The notes below the pieces were generated by a model. It saw only the letters and a list, made by a program, of their open reading frames with translations. It was not told where the DNA came from and ran no database searches. A stretch of 45,761 nucleotides of DNA from an uncultured Emergencia sp. (lineage in GTDB: Bacteria > Bacillota > Clostridia > Peptostreptococcales > Anaerovoracaceae), in the NCBI GenBank assembly GCA_937997955.1, contig CALLDR010000036.1, positions 1 through 45,761 of the forward strand, read 5' to 3'. This document shows positions 14,824 through 23,219 of the stretch, one piece after another. The position numbers and the translations under genes are program-made. Every line of letters starts with the position of its first letter. The first letter of the stretch is position 1.

Positions 14824-15360
14824 ATGAGCAGTACGTATATCATCATTCAGATAATCGGATTTATCGGCACGGCGTTTTACTTTTTGTCGTATCAGTGCAA
14901 GAGCAACAAGAATCTGTTTCGGGTGCAGTTTGTCTCATACATGCTTTACACGATCCATCTGTTTTTGCTGGGAGCCGTGACAGGCGCGCTGAGTTACATC
15001 CTGAATCTTGTCAGATCCCTGTTTCTCGGCAGCAACAACAAGAAGCTGCACAGCCGTGGGGCATGTGTTATCATCTGCCTGCTGCAGGTGGTCGTAGCCG
15101 TCTTCACGTGGTCGGGCTGGATTTCTCTGCTGCCGATCGTGGCAAACATTGTAACCACGATTGGCGGTTATACCCACAGCGCCAAGAAGGTCAGACTGGC
15201 GGGCATGCTGGTCAACTCACCTCTGTGGATTATTTACGATATCATGATTGGCTCTTGGGCAGGTATTGCTGATGAGGTCGCCAGTGAAATATCCATGATC
15301 CTGTCCATCGTGCGCTACGGATGGAAAAACTTAGACGATCCATCGTCCACCAACAGTTGA
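14824..15360 (+). CDS. YgjV family inner-membrane protein
   Basis: A 178-residue hydrophobic protein with about five or six membrane segments (starting IIIQIIGFIGTAFYFLSY). The FLSYQCKSNKNLFRVQ loop near 20-35 and the GGYTHSAKKVRLAGMLVNSPLWIIYD region are typical of the bacterial YgjV (Imp) family. Function is not established for the family. The start is the ATG at 14824; the AGGAGG 15 bases upstream is further away than usual. No terminator is clear downstream; an inverted repeat CAGGTT/AACCTG at about 15360-15384 lacks a T-run. Confidence 0.8.
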   Translation: MSSTYIIIQIIGFIGTAFYFLSYQCKSNKNLFRVQFVSYMLYTIHLFLLGAVTGALSYILNLVRSLFLGSNNKKLHSRGACVIICLLQVVVAVFTWSGWISLLPIVANIVTTIGGYTHSAKKVRLAGMLVNSPLWIIYDIMIGSWAGIADEVASEISMILSIVRYGWKNLDDPSSTNS

Positions 15361-15445
15361 CAGGTTTGCCGGCAATATCAACCTGCAGTTCGTGGTATTC
15401 TCTTTTGAAATGGAATATCATAATCCTTGAAAGGAGGGTTCCCCG

Positions 15446-15913
15446 GTGAATCAGGAAAAGATCGGAAGCTTTATCGCTTCGTGCAGAAAAGAAAATGGAT
15501 ATACGCAGGCGGCTCTCGCGGAAAAACTTGGCATTACAAACAGAGCTGTTTCAAAATGGGAGACGGGGAAGAGCCTGCCTGACGCGTCGATCATGCTTGA
15601 GCTTTGTGAGCTGCTGCGTATAAATGTAAATGAACTCCTGACCGGGGAACGTTTGCAAATGAAAGATTATCAGAAAAAAGCGGAAGAAAACCTGGTCGAA
15701 ATGCAGGCCAAGAAAGAGAGAGCGCAGAAAAGCCTTCTGAGAATTGAGTTGATATGGCTGGCAATCGCCATATTGCTGACGCCCGCGCACCTGGCGATCA
15801 ATTACTATTTTCCAGATAACGGCGGAACCGGAATCGGGCTGATCATTCTTATCATCGGACTGGCGCTGTTTGCCTTCTATTTTGTCAAAAACTATGAAAT
15901 CAGGATCAAATAA
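15446..15913 (+). CDS. XRE-family regulator with C-terminal membrane segments
   Basis: A 155-residue protein. Residues 1-65 form a lambda-repressor-like helix-turn-helix (YTQAALAEKLGITNRAVSKWETGKSLPD). Then comes a charged helix (about 72-95) and two hydrophobic segments (about 100-118 and 128-147). Such XRE-plus-membrane proteins probably bind DNA from the membrane, though targets are unknown. The GTG start has a strong AAAGGAGGG upstream. It stands alone between the YgjV-like gene and the DUF4854 lipoprotein gene, which has its own promoter. Confidence 0.88.
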   Translation: MNQEKIGSFIASCRKENGYTQAALAEKLGITNRAVSKWETGKSLPDASIMLELCELLRINVNELLTGERLQMKDYQKKAEENLVEMQAKKERAQKSLLRIELIWLAIAILLTPAHLAINYYFPDNGGTGIGLIILIIGLALFAFYFVKNYEIRIK

Positions 15914-15952
15914 GAGACGGAGCGGCAGGGTCATGGCATTTCCCAATTATCA

Positions 15953-15981
15953 TTGAAATTCGACGAAACTTGTAGTATAAT
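15953..15981 (+). promoter_or_regulatory. Promoter of the DUF4854 lipoprotein gene
   Basis: TTGAAA (15953-15958), 17-bp spacer, TATAAT (15976-15981), about 45 bp before the ATG at 16027. Confidence 0.75.
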
Positions 15982-16026
15982 AGAGAAGTCAATGTGATAT
16001 GGCAATATAAAAAAAGGAGAAAAAAT

Positions 16027-16449
16027 ATGAAAAAGAAAGAATCCAAGGTTTTAGCCCTGATCTTGATGCTCGCGATGGTGATGTCTGTTTCCATGCTCAT
16101 GACCAGCTGCGGCAGCGATCCTTCCACGCTGCAAGAGTATGTTGCGCAGGATTCAGATTTACAGGAACAGCTTGACTCCCTCGCTGACAGCCAGGAAGGC
16201 ATGGCCGTTGAGATCAAAGACAATCAGATCATCTATACTTACACTTATCCGCAGCAGATCGATGAGGATGTTCTGGATGATGTGAAAGCTCAGTTTGAAT
16301 CAGCGATGGAATCTACGGCTTCTACTTTTGAAGGCATCGCTTCCAGCTGTGAAGAGGAGACTGGCATTTCCGGCATCACTGTCAAGGTAGTATACCTGAA
16401 CAATGACGGCTCCGAGATCTACAGCAGCGAATATTCCGCGGCTGAATAA
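16027..16449 (+). CDS. DUF4854 domain lipoprotein
   Basis: A 140-residue exported protein. The signal peptide (MKKKESKVLALILM...) ends in the lipobox MTSC near residue 28. The mature part (TLQEYVAQDSDLQEQLDSL, then YTYTYPQQID and GITVKVVYLNNDGSEIY) fits the small DUF4854 family of Clostridia lipoproteins, whose function is unknown. The start at 16027 is chosen because AAAGGAG lies just upstream and the hydrophobic core is placed properly. The unit is monocistronic, with its own promoter and a strong terminator. Confidence 0.85.
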   Translation: MKKKESKVLALILMLAMVMSVSMLMTSCGSDPSTLQEYVAQDSDLQEQLDSLADSQEGMAVEIKDNQIIYTYTYPQQIDEDVLDDVKAQFESAMESTASTFEGIASSCEEETGISGITVKVVYLNNDGSEIYSSEYSAAE

Positions 16450-16472
16450 GACCAACTGAAGAAAAAGTCGGC

Positions 16473-16518
16473 AAAAGTGTGCATGATAGAATCAAAGATT
16501 CCTATGCACACTTTTTTT
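16473..16518 (+). terminator. Strong intrinsic terminator after the DUF4854 gene
   Basis: AAAAGTGTGCAT (16473-16484) and ATGCACACTTTT (16504-16515) are perfectly complementary over 12 bp, with an inner GAATC/GATTC stem, and followed by more T. It isolates the two-component operon downstream. Confidence 0.88.
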
Positions 16519-16556
16519 AGTTTAACAAAGCATTTCCACGTGAAAAAACCGCGCAC

Positions 16557-16590
16557 TTTTGACAAAATCTTGACACTTTCGTGTTACAAT
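16557..16590 (+). promoter_or_regulatory. Two-component operon promoter with tandem regulator boxes
   Basis: TTTTGAC (16557-16563) and TCTTGAC (16568-16574) are direct repeats with an 11-bp period. The -10 TACAAT is at 16585-16590, 10 bp after the second repeat. A normal 17-bp -35 is lacking (TTGACA to -10 is 20 bp), typical of promoters activated by PhoB/OmpR-family regulators. The same arrangement recurs at 18586-18619. Confidence 0.65.
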
Positions 16591-16629
16591 CGAAGAAAAC
16601 TGTGGAAGGACGGGAGGAGGAAGATAGCT

Positions 16630-17304
16630 ATGACGCGGAAACTTTTGATCGTAGATGACGAGGAGGCTTTGACAGAGCTGCTGTGTGACCATTTTCGTGA
16701 GCGAGGTTATCTGGTTTATGGAGCGGTCAGCGGCAGCCAGGCCATAGAGCAGCTGCAGGTTCAGCCGGACCTGATTCTGCTGGATATCAATATGCCGGAT
16801 ATGGACGGCATGACCCTCTGCAGGCAGATCCGGTCCCACGTAAACTGTCCCATCCTGTTTCTCACAGCGAGAATCACCGAGCAGGATAAGGTAAACGGAC
16901 TGTCTGTCGGCGGCGACGACTATATCACAAAGCCTTTCAGTCTGGCGGAGCTGACGGCCAGAGTAGAGGCGCATCTGCGGCGGGAGACGAGAAATCAAAA
17001 GAAAGCGGCGATCCTTTCGTCCAGGGATCTGATCGTCAATCTGACAGAGCGCAAGGTGTCATACCGAGGGGAGGAAGTGCCATTTTCACGGAAGGAGTTC
17101 GATATTATAGAGTTCCTCCTTTCCAACGCCAACCAGGTCTTTGACCGAGAGAGGATCTACGAGGAAGTGTGGGGCTATGATGCCGAAGGGGACAGCGCCG
17201 TGGTCAAAGAGCACATCCGGAAGATCCGGCTGAAGCTGTATCGTGCCGCGGGCCAGGAATTTATTGAAACCATATGGGGGATCGGATATAAATGGAACAG
17301 ATGA
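16630..17304 (+). CDS. OmpR-family response regulator (VanR-like)
   Basis: A 224-residue DNA-binding regulator controlled by phosphorylation from the next gene's kinase. The receiver domain (1-118) has the acidic pair DDEE (9-12), the phosphoryl-accepting D52 in LLDINMPDMDG, the conserved T in FLTAR and K in YITKPFS. The C-terminal winged helix (about 128-224) ends in IRKIRLKL and IETIWGIGYKW. The start at 16630 is chosen by a GGGAGGAGG run about 10 bases upstream. It overlaps the kinase gene by 13 bp. Tandem repeats in its promoter suggest autoregulation. Confidence 0.95.
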   Translation: MTRKLLIVDDEEALTELLCDHFRERGYLVYGAVSGSQAIEQLQVQPDLILLDINMPDMDGMTLCRQIRSHVNCPILFLTARITEQDKVNGLSVGGDDYITKPFSLAELTARVEAHLRRETRNQKKAAILSSRDLIVNLTERKVSYRGEEVPFSRKEFDIIEFLLSNANQVFDRERIYEEVWGYDAEGDSAVVKEHIRKIRLKLYRAAGQEFIETIWGIGYKWNR

Positions 17305-18602
17305 AAAAAGGGGAATCCCTGAAAAGCGCTTTTATGGCCACTATGCTGACAGCCGTATGCGTCATCGCGGCCTTGTCAGCCGTTACTGTATGGGGATGCG
17401 GCAGGCTGCAGACGATTTTGCTGCCCGACCCCAACGCGGCGTATCTCCACATGAAGACCACAGATCAAAGGGGAGCCGAAACAGAGACGACCCTGCGTCT
17501 CGGATTCGGACAGGAAGGTGAGGAGGTGCCAACTTTGCAGGAGCAGATCGACGGCATGCTGGTTCAGATCAGCGAGGGATCCACCACCTATTCCATCGAA
17601 AAGATCGAAAGAAGCTACGATTCGCTGACACCGAAGCGAAAAGCCGCTTATACGGGACTGTCCGTCTGCAAGATCCTGCTGCCCGCCGTATATTCGGTGA
17701 TTGGGACCTTGCTCAGCGCGCTGCTGTTTTACCGGAGAAAGCTGGACCGCCCCATCTCCATTCTGGCGCAGGCTACGGAAAACATCGCCGCAGAGGATCT
17801 GGATTTTACGGTGTCCTATGAAAGCCGAGATGAGATGGGACGGCTCTGCCAGTCCTTTGAGACCATGCGGCAGGCGCTGCAGGAAAACAGCCGGATGCTG
17901 TGGAGCATGCTGGAAGAACGACGGATTCTGCAGGCGTCTCTGGCTCACGACCTGCGCAATCCCATCACCATCATAGAGGGCTACACGGAGTACATGCAGC
18001 AGAAATCCGATGCGGGAAGTCTGACAGAAGAAAAGCTGCGGCATATTCTGGCGAAGCTTTCCCAGGCGTCAAAGCGGCTCACCCGCTATACGGAGTCCAT
18101 TCAGGACATCCAAAGGCTGGAGGATCTGGAACTCGCAAGAACAAAGGGTGATCTGCCGGAGCTGTTTCTGGCCATGGCGGAGGATTTTGTCTATGCGGGG
18201 AAGCAGAAAGGCATCTGCGTGGAAGTGGAGGCTTCCGTGGAGAAGCAGACGGCTTTTTTGGACCAGCAGGTGCTGTTTCGGATCCTGGAAAACCTCTTTT
18301 CCAACGGAGTCCGATTTGCAGAAAGTGCCTTGCGGTTTCGTGCCCGGACAGAAGAAGGCTGGCTGATCATCTCTGTGGAAGACGACGGGCCGGGATTTCC
18401 GGAAGAGGTGCTGCGAGTTAAGAATCGATATAATCTGTCCATCCGCCAGGAGGGCAGCCACATGGGAATCGGATTGATCATCAGCCGGATTCTGTGTGAA
18501 AAGCACGAGGGAAGGCTGATGCTGTCCAACCTTCCGGAAGGCGGCGCCCGCGCTGAGGTGAGGATTCCTATAAAGTATGACTGCGTTTTGACTGAATTTT
18601 GA
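17292..18602 (+). CDS. Sensor histidine kinase (VanS-like)
   Basis: Membrane kinase partner of the preceding regulator, 436 residues. Membrane segment 1 is about 13-35, an extracytoplasmic sensor loop about 36-121, segment 2 about 122-147, and a HAMP-like linker about 148-200. The phospho-acceptor is H219 in SLAHDLRNPIT. The N box is ENLFSNGVRFA, the G1 box VEDDGPGFP and the G2 box MGIGLIIS. The signal is unknown; gene order suggests an envelope stress or antimicrobial peptide acting through the downstream lipoprotein-ABC unit. Its last codons contain the downstream regulator boxes. Confidence 0.95.
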   Translation: MEQMKKGESLKSAFMATMLTAVCVIAALSAVTVWGCGRLQTILLPDPNAAYLHMKTTDQRGAETETTLRLGFGQEGEEVPTLQEQIDGMLVQISEGSTTYSIEKIERSYDSLTPKRKAAYTGLSVCKILLPAVYSVIGTLLSALLFYRRKLDRPISILAQATENIAAEDLDFTVSYESRDEMGRLCQSFETMRQALQENSRMLWSMLEERRILQASLAHDLRNPITIIEGYTEYMQQKSDAGSLTEEKLRHILAKLSQASKRLTRYTESIQDIQRLEDLELARTKGDLPELFLAMAEDFVYAGKQKGICVEVEASVEKQTAFLDQQVLFRILENLFSNGVRFAESALRFRARTEEGWLIISVEDDGPGFPEEVLRVKNRYNLSIRQEGSHMGIGLIISRILCEKHEGRLMLSNLPEGGARAEVRIPIKYDCVLTEF

Positions 18603-18619
18603 CCTTCGGGATATAGAAT
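18586..18619 (+). promoter_or_regulatory. Second regulator-box promoter, upstream of the lipoprotein-ABC unit
   Basis: TTTTGAC (18586-18592) and TTTTGAC (18597-18603) repeat with an 11-bp period, and TAGAAT (18614-18619) follows 10 bp later. Repeat period, order and spacing to the -10 match 16557-16590 exactly, though the intervening bases differ. It overlaps the kinase stop codon. Confidence 0.65.
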
Positions 18620-18650
18620 CTCCTTATCAAAAAGGATAAGGAGATTTTTA
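18617..18650 (+). terminator. Hairpin that can terminate the kinase transcript and mask the next Shine-Dalgarno
   Basis: AATCTCCTTATC (18617-18628) pairs perfectly over 12 bp with GATAAGGAGATT (18635-18646) around a 6-nt loop, followed by TTTATAT. The 3' arm contains AAGGAG, the ribosome binding site of the gene starting at 18652. A transcript reading in from upstream can form it. One starting near 18626 from the adjacent promoter lacks most of the 5' arm and should not. Confidence 0.65.
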
Positions 18651-18651
18651 T

Positions 18652-19983
18652 ATGAAGAAAAAACTGATTTTCGGACTGTGCCTCTGCTTGGCGGCAGGCA
18701 GTCTGTCCGCGTGCGGAGCCGACGCCTCTTCTGCCGACGGCGGTAAAAGCCAAAAAGCGGGAATGAAGGGGGAACTGTCCCTGCTCACTTCCGGCTCTAA
18801 TTACAATGACTGCGCCGCGGAGCACGGCTATTACTACCTCAATGAAGAAGGCGACCACATCATGTATGTCGACTATGAAAGCAGGAAGGAGCTGTATCTG
18901 TGCAGCCGTCCCGGCTGTAAACACGACACGGAGGAATGTCCCTCCTATATCAATGAGACGGAGCGGCTGACAGGGAACTCCCTGTTCTATTACAAGGATC
19001 ACCTGTACCTGTTCAGCCGCGATTTTGACAACGACGGCACCACGGCCATAGACTATCTGGCAGATGGTTCAGAACCCATGGGGGACTTATCTGTCGTTTC
19101 CTCGCCAGCCGCCCTCTACCAGATGAATCCGGATGGTACCGAGCGAAAGAAGGTCTGCTCCTTTGATGAGGGGGCTGCGCTGGAAGATACGGTGCTTTGC
19201 GATGACAGCGGTCTGTATTTTATCGAGAAGCGGCTTACCAGCGAGCAGGTCGATGATCAGACGACGACGGTCTCATCAAAGGACAGGAAGCTGATCAGGG
19301 TGGATACCTCGCAATGGAAGCAGGAAGAGGTCTGTGACATGGACGAACAGAGCGGCATCATCGGCTGCTATGGCGGAAAGCTGGTGGTCTGCAGCGTCCA
19401 ATATCAGAAGGAGCTGACGGCGGAAGAAAAGCTGGACGACGATATCTTCACGGAGGCCTTGAACGAATCCAAATCCGTCTATGCCCTTTTTGATCCCGCC
19501 ACGGAAGAGAGCAGGGAAATCTACAGCGTCAAAAACGACAGGATCAACAACGCCCTTTTGAAAGGCAAGTACCTCTACGCGGCAGCTGAAGGCGACGGCG
19601 ATATCAAGAAGATCGATGTGGAAACGGGAGATGCGTCTGTCTTTGTGAAAACCCAGAACAATAATCTGAACGGCATCTATGAAGATGTTCTGGCGTGCTC
19701 GTCCTGGGATGCCGCCGACAGCGCCAGCTATTACATTCATCTGGATGACGGCGTCATAGAAAGATCCGATTTGAAGAACCGTTACAAGGATTATCCCCTG
19801 GAAGTGCGGGCAGAGACGCCGGACGGTTTTCTGGTGGTCTGCGATTACGACGCCCACACAGACCCTGTCTATCCCGATCAGGATAACATCGAAGGGATCC
19901 AATTCGCTTTGATAGACAAGGCAGATCTGTACAGCGGGACAGAAAACTATGAGAAGATCGAAATGACGTCAAAGGGACTGTAG
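18652..19983 (+). CDS. Large lipoprotein of a two-component-controlled ABC operon
   Basis: A 443-residue exported lipoprotein with lipobox LSAC near residue 21. I do not recognise a named family. After a Ser/Gly-rich linker it reads as beta-strand-rich repeated segments (YYYLNEEGDHIMYVDYESRK, LYFIEKRL, YLYAAAEGDG), consistent with a propeller-like fold. A cysteine motif CSRPGCKHDTEEC near 84-96 is shared, as far as I recall, with other Clostridia surface lipoproteins. The gene ends 11 bp before the ABC ATPase gene, so the three probably form one system. A sensor, resistance or cofactor role is possible; none can be assigned. Confidence 0.75.
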   Translation: MKKKLIFGLCLCLAAGSLSACGADASSADGGKSQKAGMKGELSLLTSGSNYNDCAAEHGYYYLNEEGDHIMYVDYESRKELYLCSRPGCKHDTEECPSYINETERLTGNSLFYYKDHLYLFSRDFDNDGTTAIDYLADGSEPMGDLSVVSSPAALYQMNPDGTERKKVCSFDEGAALEDTVLCDDSGLYFIEKRLTSEQVDDQTTTVSSKDRKLIRVDTSQWKQEEVCDMDEQSGIIGCYGGKLVVCSVQYQKELTAEEKLDDDIFTEALNESKSVYALFDPATEESREIYSVKNDRINNALLKGKYLYAAAEGDGDIKKIDVETGDASVFVKTQNNNLNGIYEDVLACSSWDAADSASYYIHLDDGVIERSDLKNRYKDYPLEVRAETPDGFLVVCDYDAHTDPVYPDQDNIEGIQFALIDKADLYSGTENYEKIEMTSKGL

Positions 19984-19994
19984 AGGAGGCAGAG

Positions 19995-20738
19995 ATGTTG
20001 GAAATACGAGAGATCACAAAGAAGTACGGAGAAAAGACCGCGCTGGACGGCGTATCGCTGCGGCTGACGGAGGGCGTCTACGGCCTGCTGGGGCCCAACG
20101 GCGTGGGAAAGTCCACTTTGATGAACATCATTACGGATAATCTGAAGCCGGACGCGGGACAGGTCCTGTGGGATGGAAAACCGATCAAATCCATGGGCGC
20201 CGGTTACCGCCGCCTCATCGGCTATGGTCCGCAGCAGCAGGGGCTTTACGATGGATTCACCGGGCGCCGGTTTCTCAGCTATATGGGCGCGCTGAAGGAG
20301 ATCCCCAAGGCGGCCTTGGCTGAAGAGATTGACGCGGCATCAGATTATGTAAACCTTTCGGACCGGCTGGATCAGCCCATCGGATCCTACTCTGGCGGCA
20401 TGAAACAGAGGCTTTTGATCGCCCAGGCCATGATGGGGGACCCGAAGCTTTTGATCCTGGATGAGCCTACGGCGGGCCTTGACCCCAGGGAGCGGGTGCG
20501 CATCCGGGAGAAGATACACGTGCTGGCAGAGGGAAGAATCATCCTCATCGCGACCCATGTGGTGTCGGACGTGCAGTCCATCGCCAGGGAGATCATCATT
20601 TTGAAAGCCGGGCAGGTGGCTGATCAGAACAGCGTGGAGAGGCTTTGCGGCGCCTACGGGGCGGAGGATCTGGAGGACGTGTACATGCATATTTTCGGAG
20701 AAGAGACGGAGGGACGAGATGAGACTGACCGGATTTGA
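19995..20738 (+). CDS. ABC transporter ATP-binding protein
   Basis: A 247-residue ATPase for the fused permease encoded next. Walker A is GPNGVGKST near 33-41, the Q-loop lies in YGPQQQGLYDGFTG, the signature is YSGGMKQRLLIAQAM, Walker B LLILDEPTAGLDP, and the switch histidine is in IATHVVSD. It resembles exporter ATPases of the ABC-2/bacteriocin-resistance type. The strong AGGAGG start signal follows the lipoprotein stop, and the 3' end overlaps the permease start by 20 bp. Confidence 0.92.
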   Translation: MLEIREITKKYGEKTALDGVSLRLTEGVYGLLGPNGVGKSTLMNIITDNLKPDAGQVLWDGKPIKSMGAGYRRLIGYGPQQQGLYDGFTGRRFLSYMGALKEIPKAALAEEIDAASDYVNLSDRLDQPIGSYSGGMKQRLLIAQAMMGDPKLLILDEPTAGLDPRERVRIREKIHVLAEGRIILIATHVVSDVQSIAREIIILKAGQVADQNSVERLCGAYGAEDLEDVYMHIFGEETEGRDETDRI

Positions 20739-23100
20739 GCTGTCTAAAATATGGAGGAAGAAGAGCTTTTTGCTGTTGATGGTCCTTCTGGTGTCCGTCA
20801 ATCTGTTCTTTCTGTGGTATCTCCATTTGCCGGGCGAAGCGCCGCCGCTCTCTTCTTACAGGGCTTTGCAGCAGGAGCTTTCGGGAAAGACGGAGGCGGA
20901 AAAGAAGGTCTTTCTGACCCGGCTTCACGAGGAGATGGAAATTTACGCCCTGGTCAATGAAATACTGCTCTATCAAAGCAGAGACGACCAGTTTGCCCAG
21001 GTCATGGAACAGCAGCTGAAGTCGGAACATCCGGACCTGTTGAAGGAATACGGGGAGGCTTTTCGGACAGGGGACTACCTGCGGTATACGGATTCCTTTG
21101 AGCAGGAGCAGGCTTTGATCGATGAGGCCTATGCGGAGATGGAGAAGGTCAGCGGCTATGGAGATTTTCTGATATCCGTGGCAGAGCAGAGGGAGACGAT
21201 GGCTTCCATTTCTGTATTCAACAGGGGGAAAAAGAAATTTTCATCCAGAAACGCGGAGAAGGAGCTGGCGGACTATGGGGCCATGGAGCAGGCGCGGCCA
21301 TCTGTTATGCTGTCAAAGAGCGTTCGCGCTGCCGTGGAACTGCCGGTCACAGATCTGCTTCTGTATCTTTCTGTGTTTTCCTTCGCAGGCGGATTGATCT
21401 GCGAGGAGAGAAGCCGGAAGCTGTTTCTGGTCATCCGCGCTTCAGCCAGAGGCAGAGCCGCGACCATCGGCGCAAAGCTGGCAGCGCTGGCGGTCCACTG
21501 CATTGGTGCGACTGCGGTCATATGCGGGAGCAGTCTCGTCTGGTGTTTCGCTGCGGCAGGCATGCCGGAGCTCGGGGCGCCGCTGCAGTCGCTGGCTCCG
21601 TATATGGAAAGCGCCCTTCGCCTATCTATCGGAGAATTTCTGCTGCTGGGCATGGTGCTCAAGGCGGCGGTGATCTTTGTCTTCGGCGAGCTGCTTCTGC
21701 TCACCGCCATGGCCTGCAGGCAGAACTTCATGTCCGCCATGGCGGGGGCTGCCTTTCTGGCAGTCAGCGGGACTGTGTACGCGCTGATTCCGGCCAACAG
21801 CTCTGTGAACTGGCTGAAATACCTGAATTTCATCGGGGCTATGCGGGTGGAAGCGCTGCTGGGCGGTTATCTGAACTTTGACCTGCTGGACTGCCCGGTT
21901 TCCCGGCTGTTTGCCGTGTGCGCGGCTGTGCTGACCATGGCGCTGATCTGCGGCGCGGTGTCCATCCTGCTGTTTTTACAGGGAACACGCCTGTCTGCGG
22001 AGCAGTCAAAGGGATGGCGCTTTCGCCTGTTCTGTCCGTCCGCTATTCGTCCGCACAGCAGTCTGTTCCTTCACGAGGGATGGAAAATCATGGTGTTGCA
22101 GCATGCCGCCGCAGTGCTGCTGGCGTTCATCCTTCTGGCCGGATATCAGCATCTTTCCCAGGGTTATACGCTGACGCCGGCAGAACATTATTATCAGAAC
22201 CTGATGGTGGAGCTGGAGGGACCTTTGACGGAGGAAAAGGAGGCTTTGGTCGAAGGGGAGCAGGCGCGCTATGATGCTGCTTTTGCGGAGATTGAGCGGA
22301 TCGAAGGTCTTCAGGCTGATGGGAAAATCAGCGAAATGACGGCCAGCTCCATGACGGAGCCTTATTACAGGGAGACGATATTCTATCCGTCCTTTCAGCG
22401 GATACTGGCTCAGTACGATTGGGTCAAAGGAGAAAAGGACCGAGTTTTCGTCTATGATACCGGTTATCTGATGCTGCTCGGAATGGGAAACGACGACGGC
22501 CTGCTGGATTACCTGCTGCTGACAGCATGCTTGATTCTGGCCTTCAGCAGCGTGTTCGCCATGGAATATCAGAACGAAACGTGGAAGCTGCTGTCGGCTA
22601 CGGCTCTGGGCGCGAAGCGCATTTGCCGCGCCAAGGTCAGAGTTTGCCTGGCCGCTTCGGCCCTTGCCGCGGCAGCGGTATTTGGATTCAGGACCGTACA
22701 GATCACCAGAAGCTGTCCGCTCCATCAGCTTTGGGCCGCCGCGGAGAACCTGAGTGTCTACGGGGATCTGGGCATAAGAATACCGCTGATTCTGCTGCTG
22801 CTTGCGGCGGCACTGGTGCAGATTCTCGTAGTCTGGATGCTGGTTCTGGCCGTTCTGTACCTTTCTGACCGGGTAAAAGGCCAGCTTCCTGCCATGTGTC
22901 TGGCTGCCCTGGCGCTGGCGGTTCCGCCTGTGCTCTGCGCCATGGATCTGACCTTCGCCCGGTGGTGGAGCCTGCTGCCCCTGTATCAGGCCGGGCGGCT
23001 GATTCTTGAATCGCCGGGCAGGGCCGTCTGTTATCTGTCAGGGTGCGCGGCGGCATTTGTGATCCTGCGGCGGCGGATCGCAGACTGCCGGACGGTCTGA
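20719..23100 (+). CDS. ABC-2-type permease with two fused halves
   Basis: A 793-residue membrane protein. Each half starts with one membrane segment followed by a long extracytoplasmic helical stretch, then a bundle of hydrophobic segments. First half: FLLLMVLLVSVNLFFLWYL, then about 160 charged residues, then DLLLYLSVFSFAGGLICEE. Second half: MVLQHAAAVLLAFILLAGY, then EEKEALVEGEQARYDAAFAE, then DYLLLTACLILAFSSVFAMEY. The halves look like an ancient internal duplication, so one chain would supply a whole transmembrane dimer. The exported substrate is unknown. A bidirectional terminator follows. Confidence 0.85.
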   Translation: MRLTGFELSKIWRKKSFLLLMVLLVSVNLFFLWYLHLPGEAPPLSSYRALQQELSGKTEAEKKVFLTRLHEEMEIYALVNEILLYQSRDDQFAQVMEQQLKSEHPDLLKEYGEAFRTGDYLRYTDSFEQEQALIDEAYAEMEKVSGYGDFLISVAEQRETMASISVFNRGKKKFSSRNAEKELADYGAMEQARPSVMLSKSVRAAVELPVTDLLLYLSVFSFAGGLICEERSRKLFLVIRASARGRAATIGAKLAALAVHCIGATAVICGSSLVWCFAAAGMPELGAPLQSLAPYMESALRLSIGEFLLLGMVLKAAVIFVFGELLLLTAMACRQNFMSAMAGAAFLAVSGTVYALIPANSSVNWLKYLNFIGAMRVEALLGGYLNFDLLDCPVSRLFAVCAAVLTMALICGAVSILLFLQGTRLSAEQSKGWRFRLFCPSAIRPHSSLFLHEGWKIMVLQHAAAVLLAFILLAGYQHLSQGYTLTPAEHYYQNLMVELEGPLTEEKEALVEGEQARYDAAFAEIERIEGLQADGKISEMTASSMTEPYYRETIFYPSFQRILAQYDWVKGEKDRVFVYDTGYLMLLGMGNDDGLLDYLLLTACLILAFSSVFAMEYQNETWKLLSATALGAKRICRAKVRVCLAASALAAAAVFGFRTVQITRSCPLHQLWAAAENLSVYGDLGIRIPLILLLLAAALVQILVVWMLVLAVLYLSDRVKGQLPAMCLAALALAVPPVLCAMDLTFARWWSLLPLYQAGRLILESPGRAVCYLSGCAAAFVILRRRIADCRTV

Positions 23101-23148
23101 ACCTTGCCCTGATGCGCGCTTGATGCGCGGTTGCAGATAAAAAGAAGC

Positions 23149-23181
23149 CTGCATCTGAGGTTATACTCCAGATGCAGACTT
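23149..23181. terminator. Bidirectional terminator between ABC permease and htpG
   Basis: CTGCATCTG (23149-23157) and CAGATGCAG (23169-23177) form a perfect 9-bp stem with an 11-nt loop. Rightward, CTTTTAT follows; leftward, the transcript ends in GCTTCTTTTTATC. It serves both convergent genes. Confidence 0.8.
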
Positions 23182-23219
23182 TTATCCGTTTTTTGTGTTT
23201 TACGTTCCGGCTGGTATCG

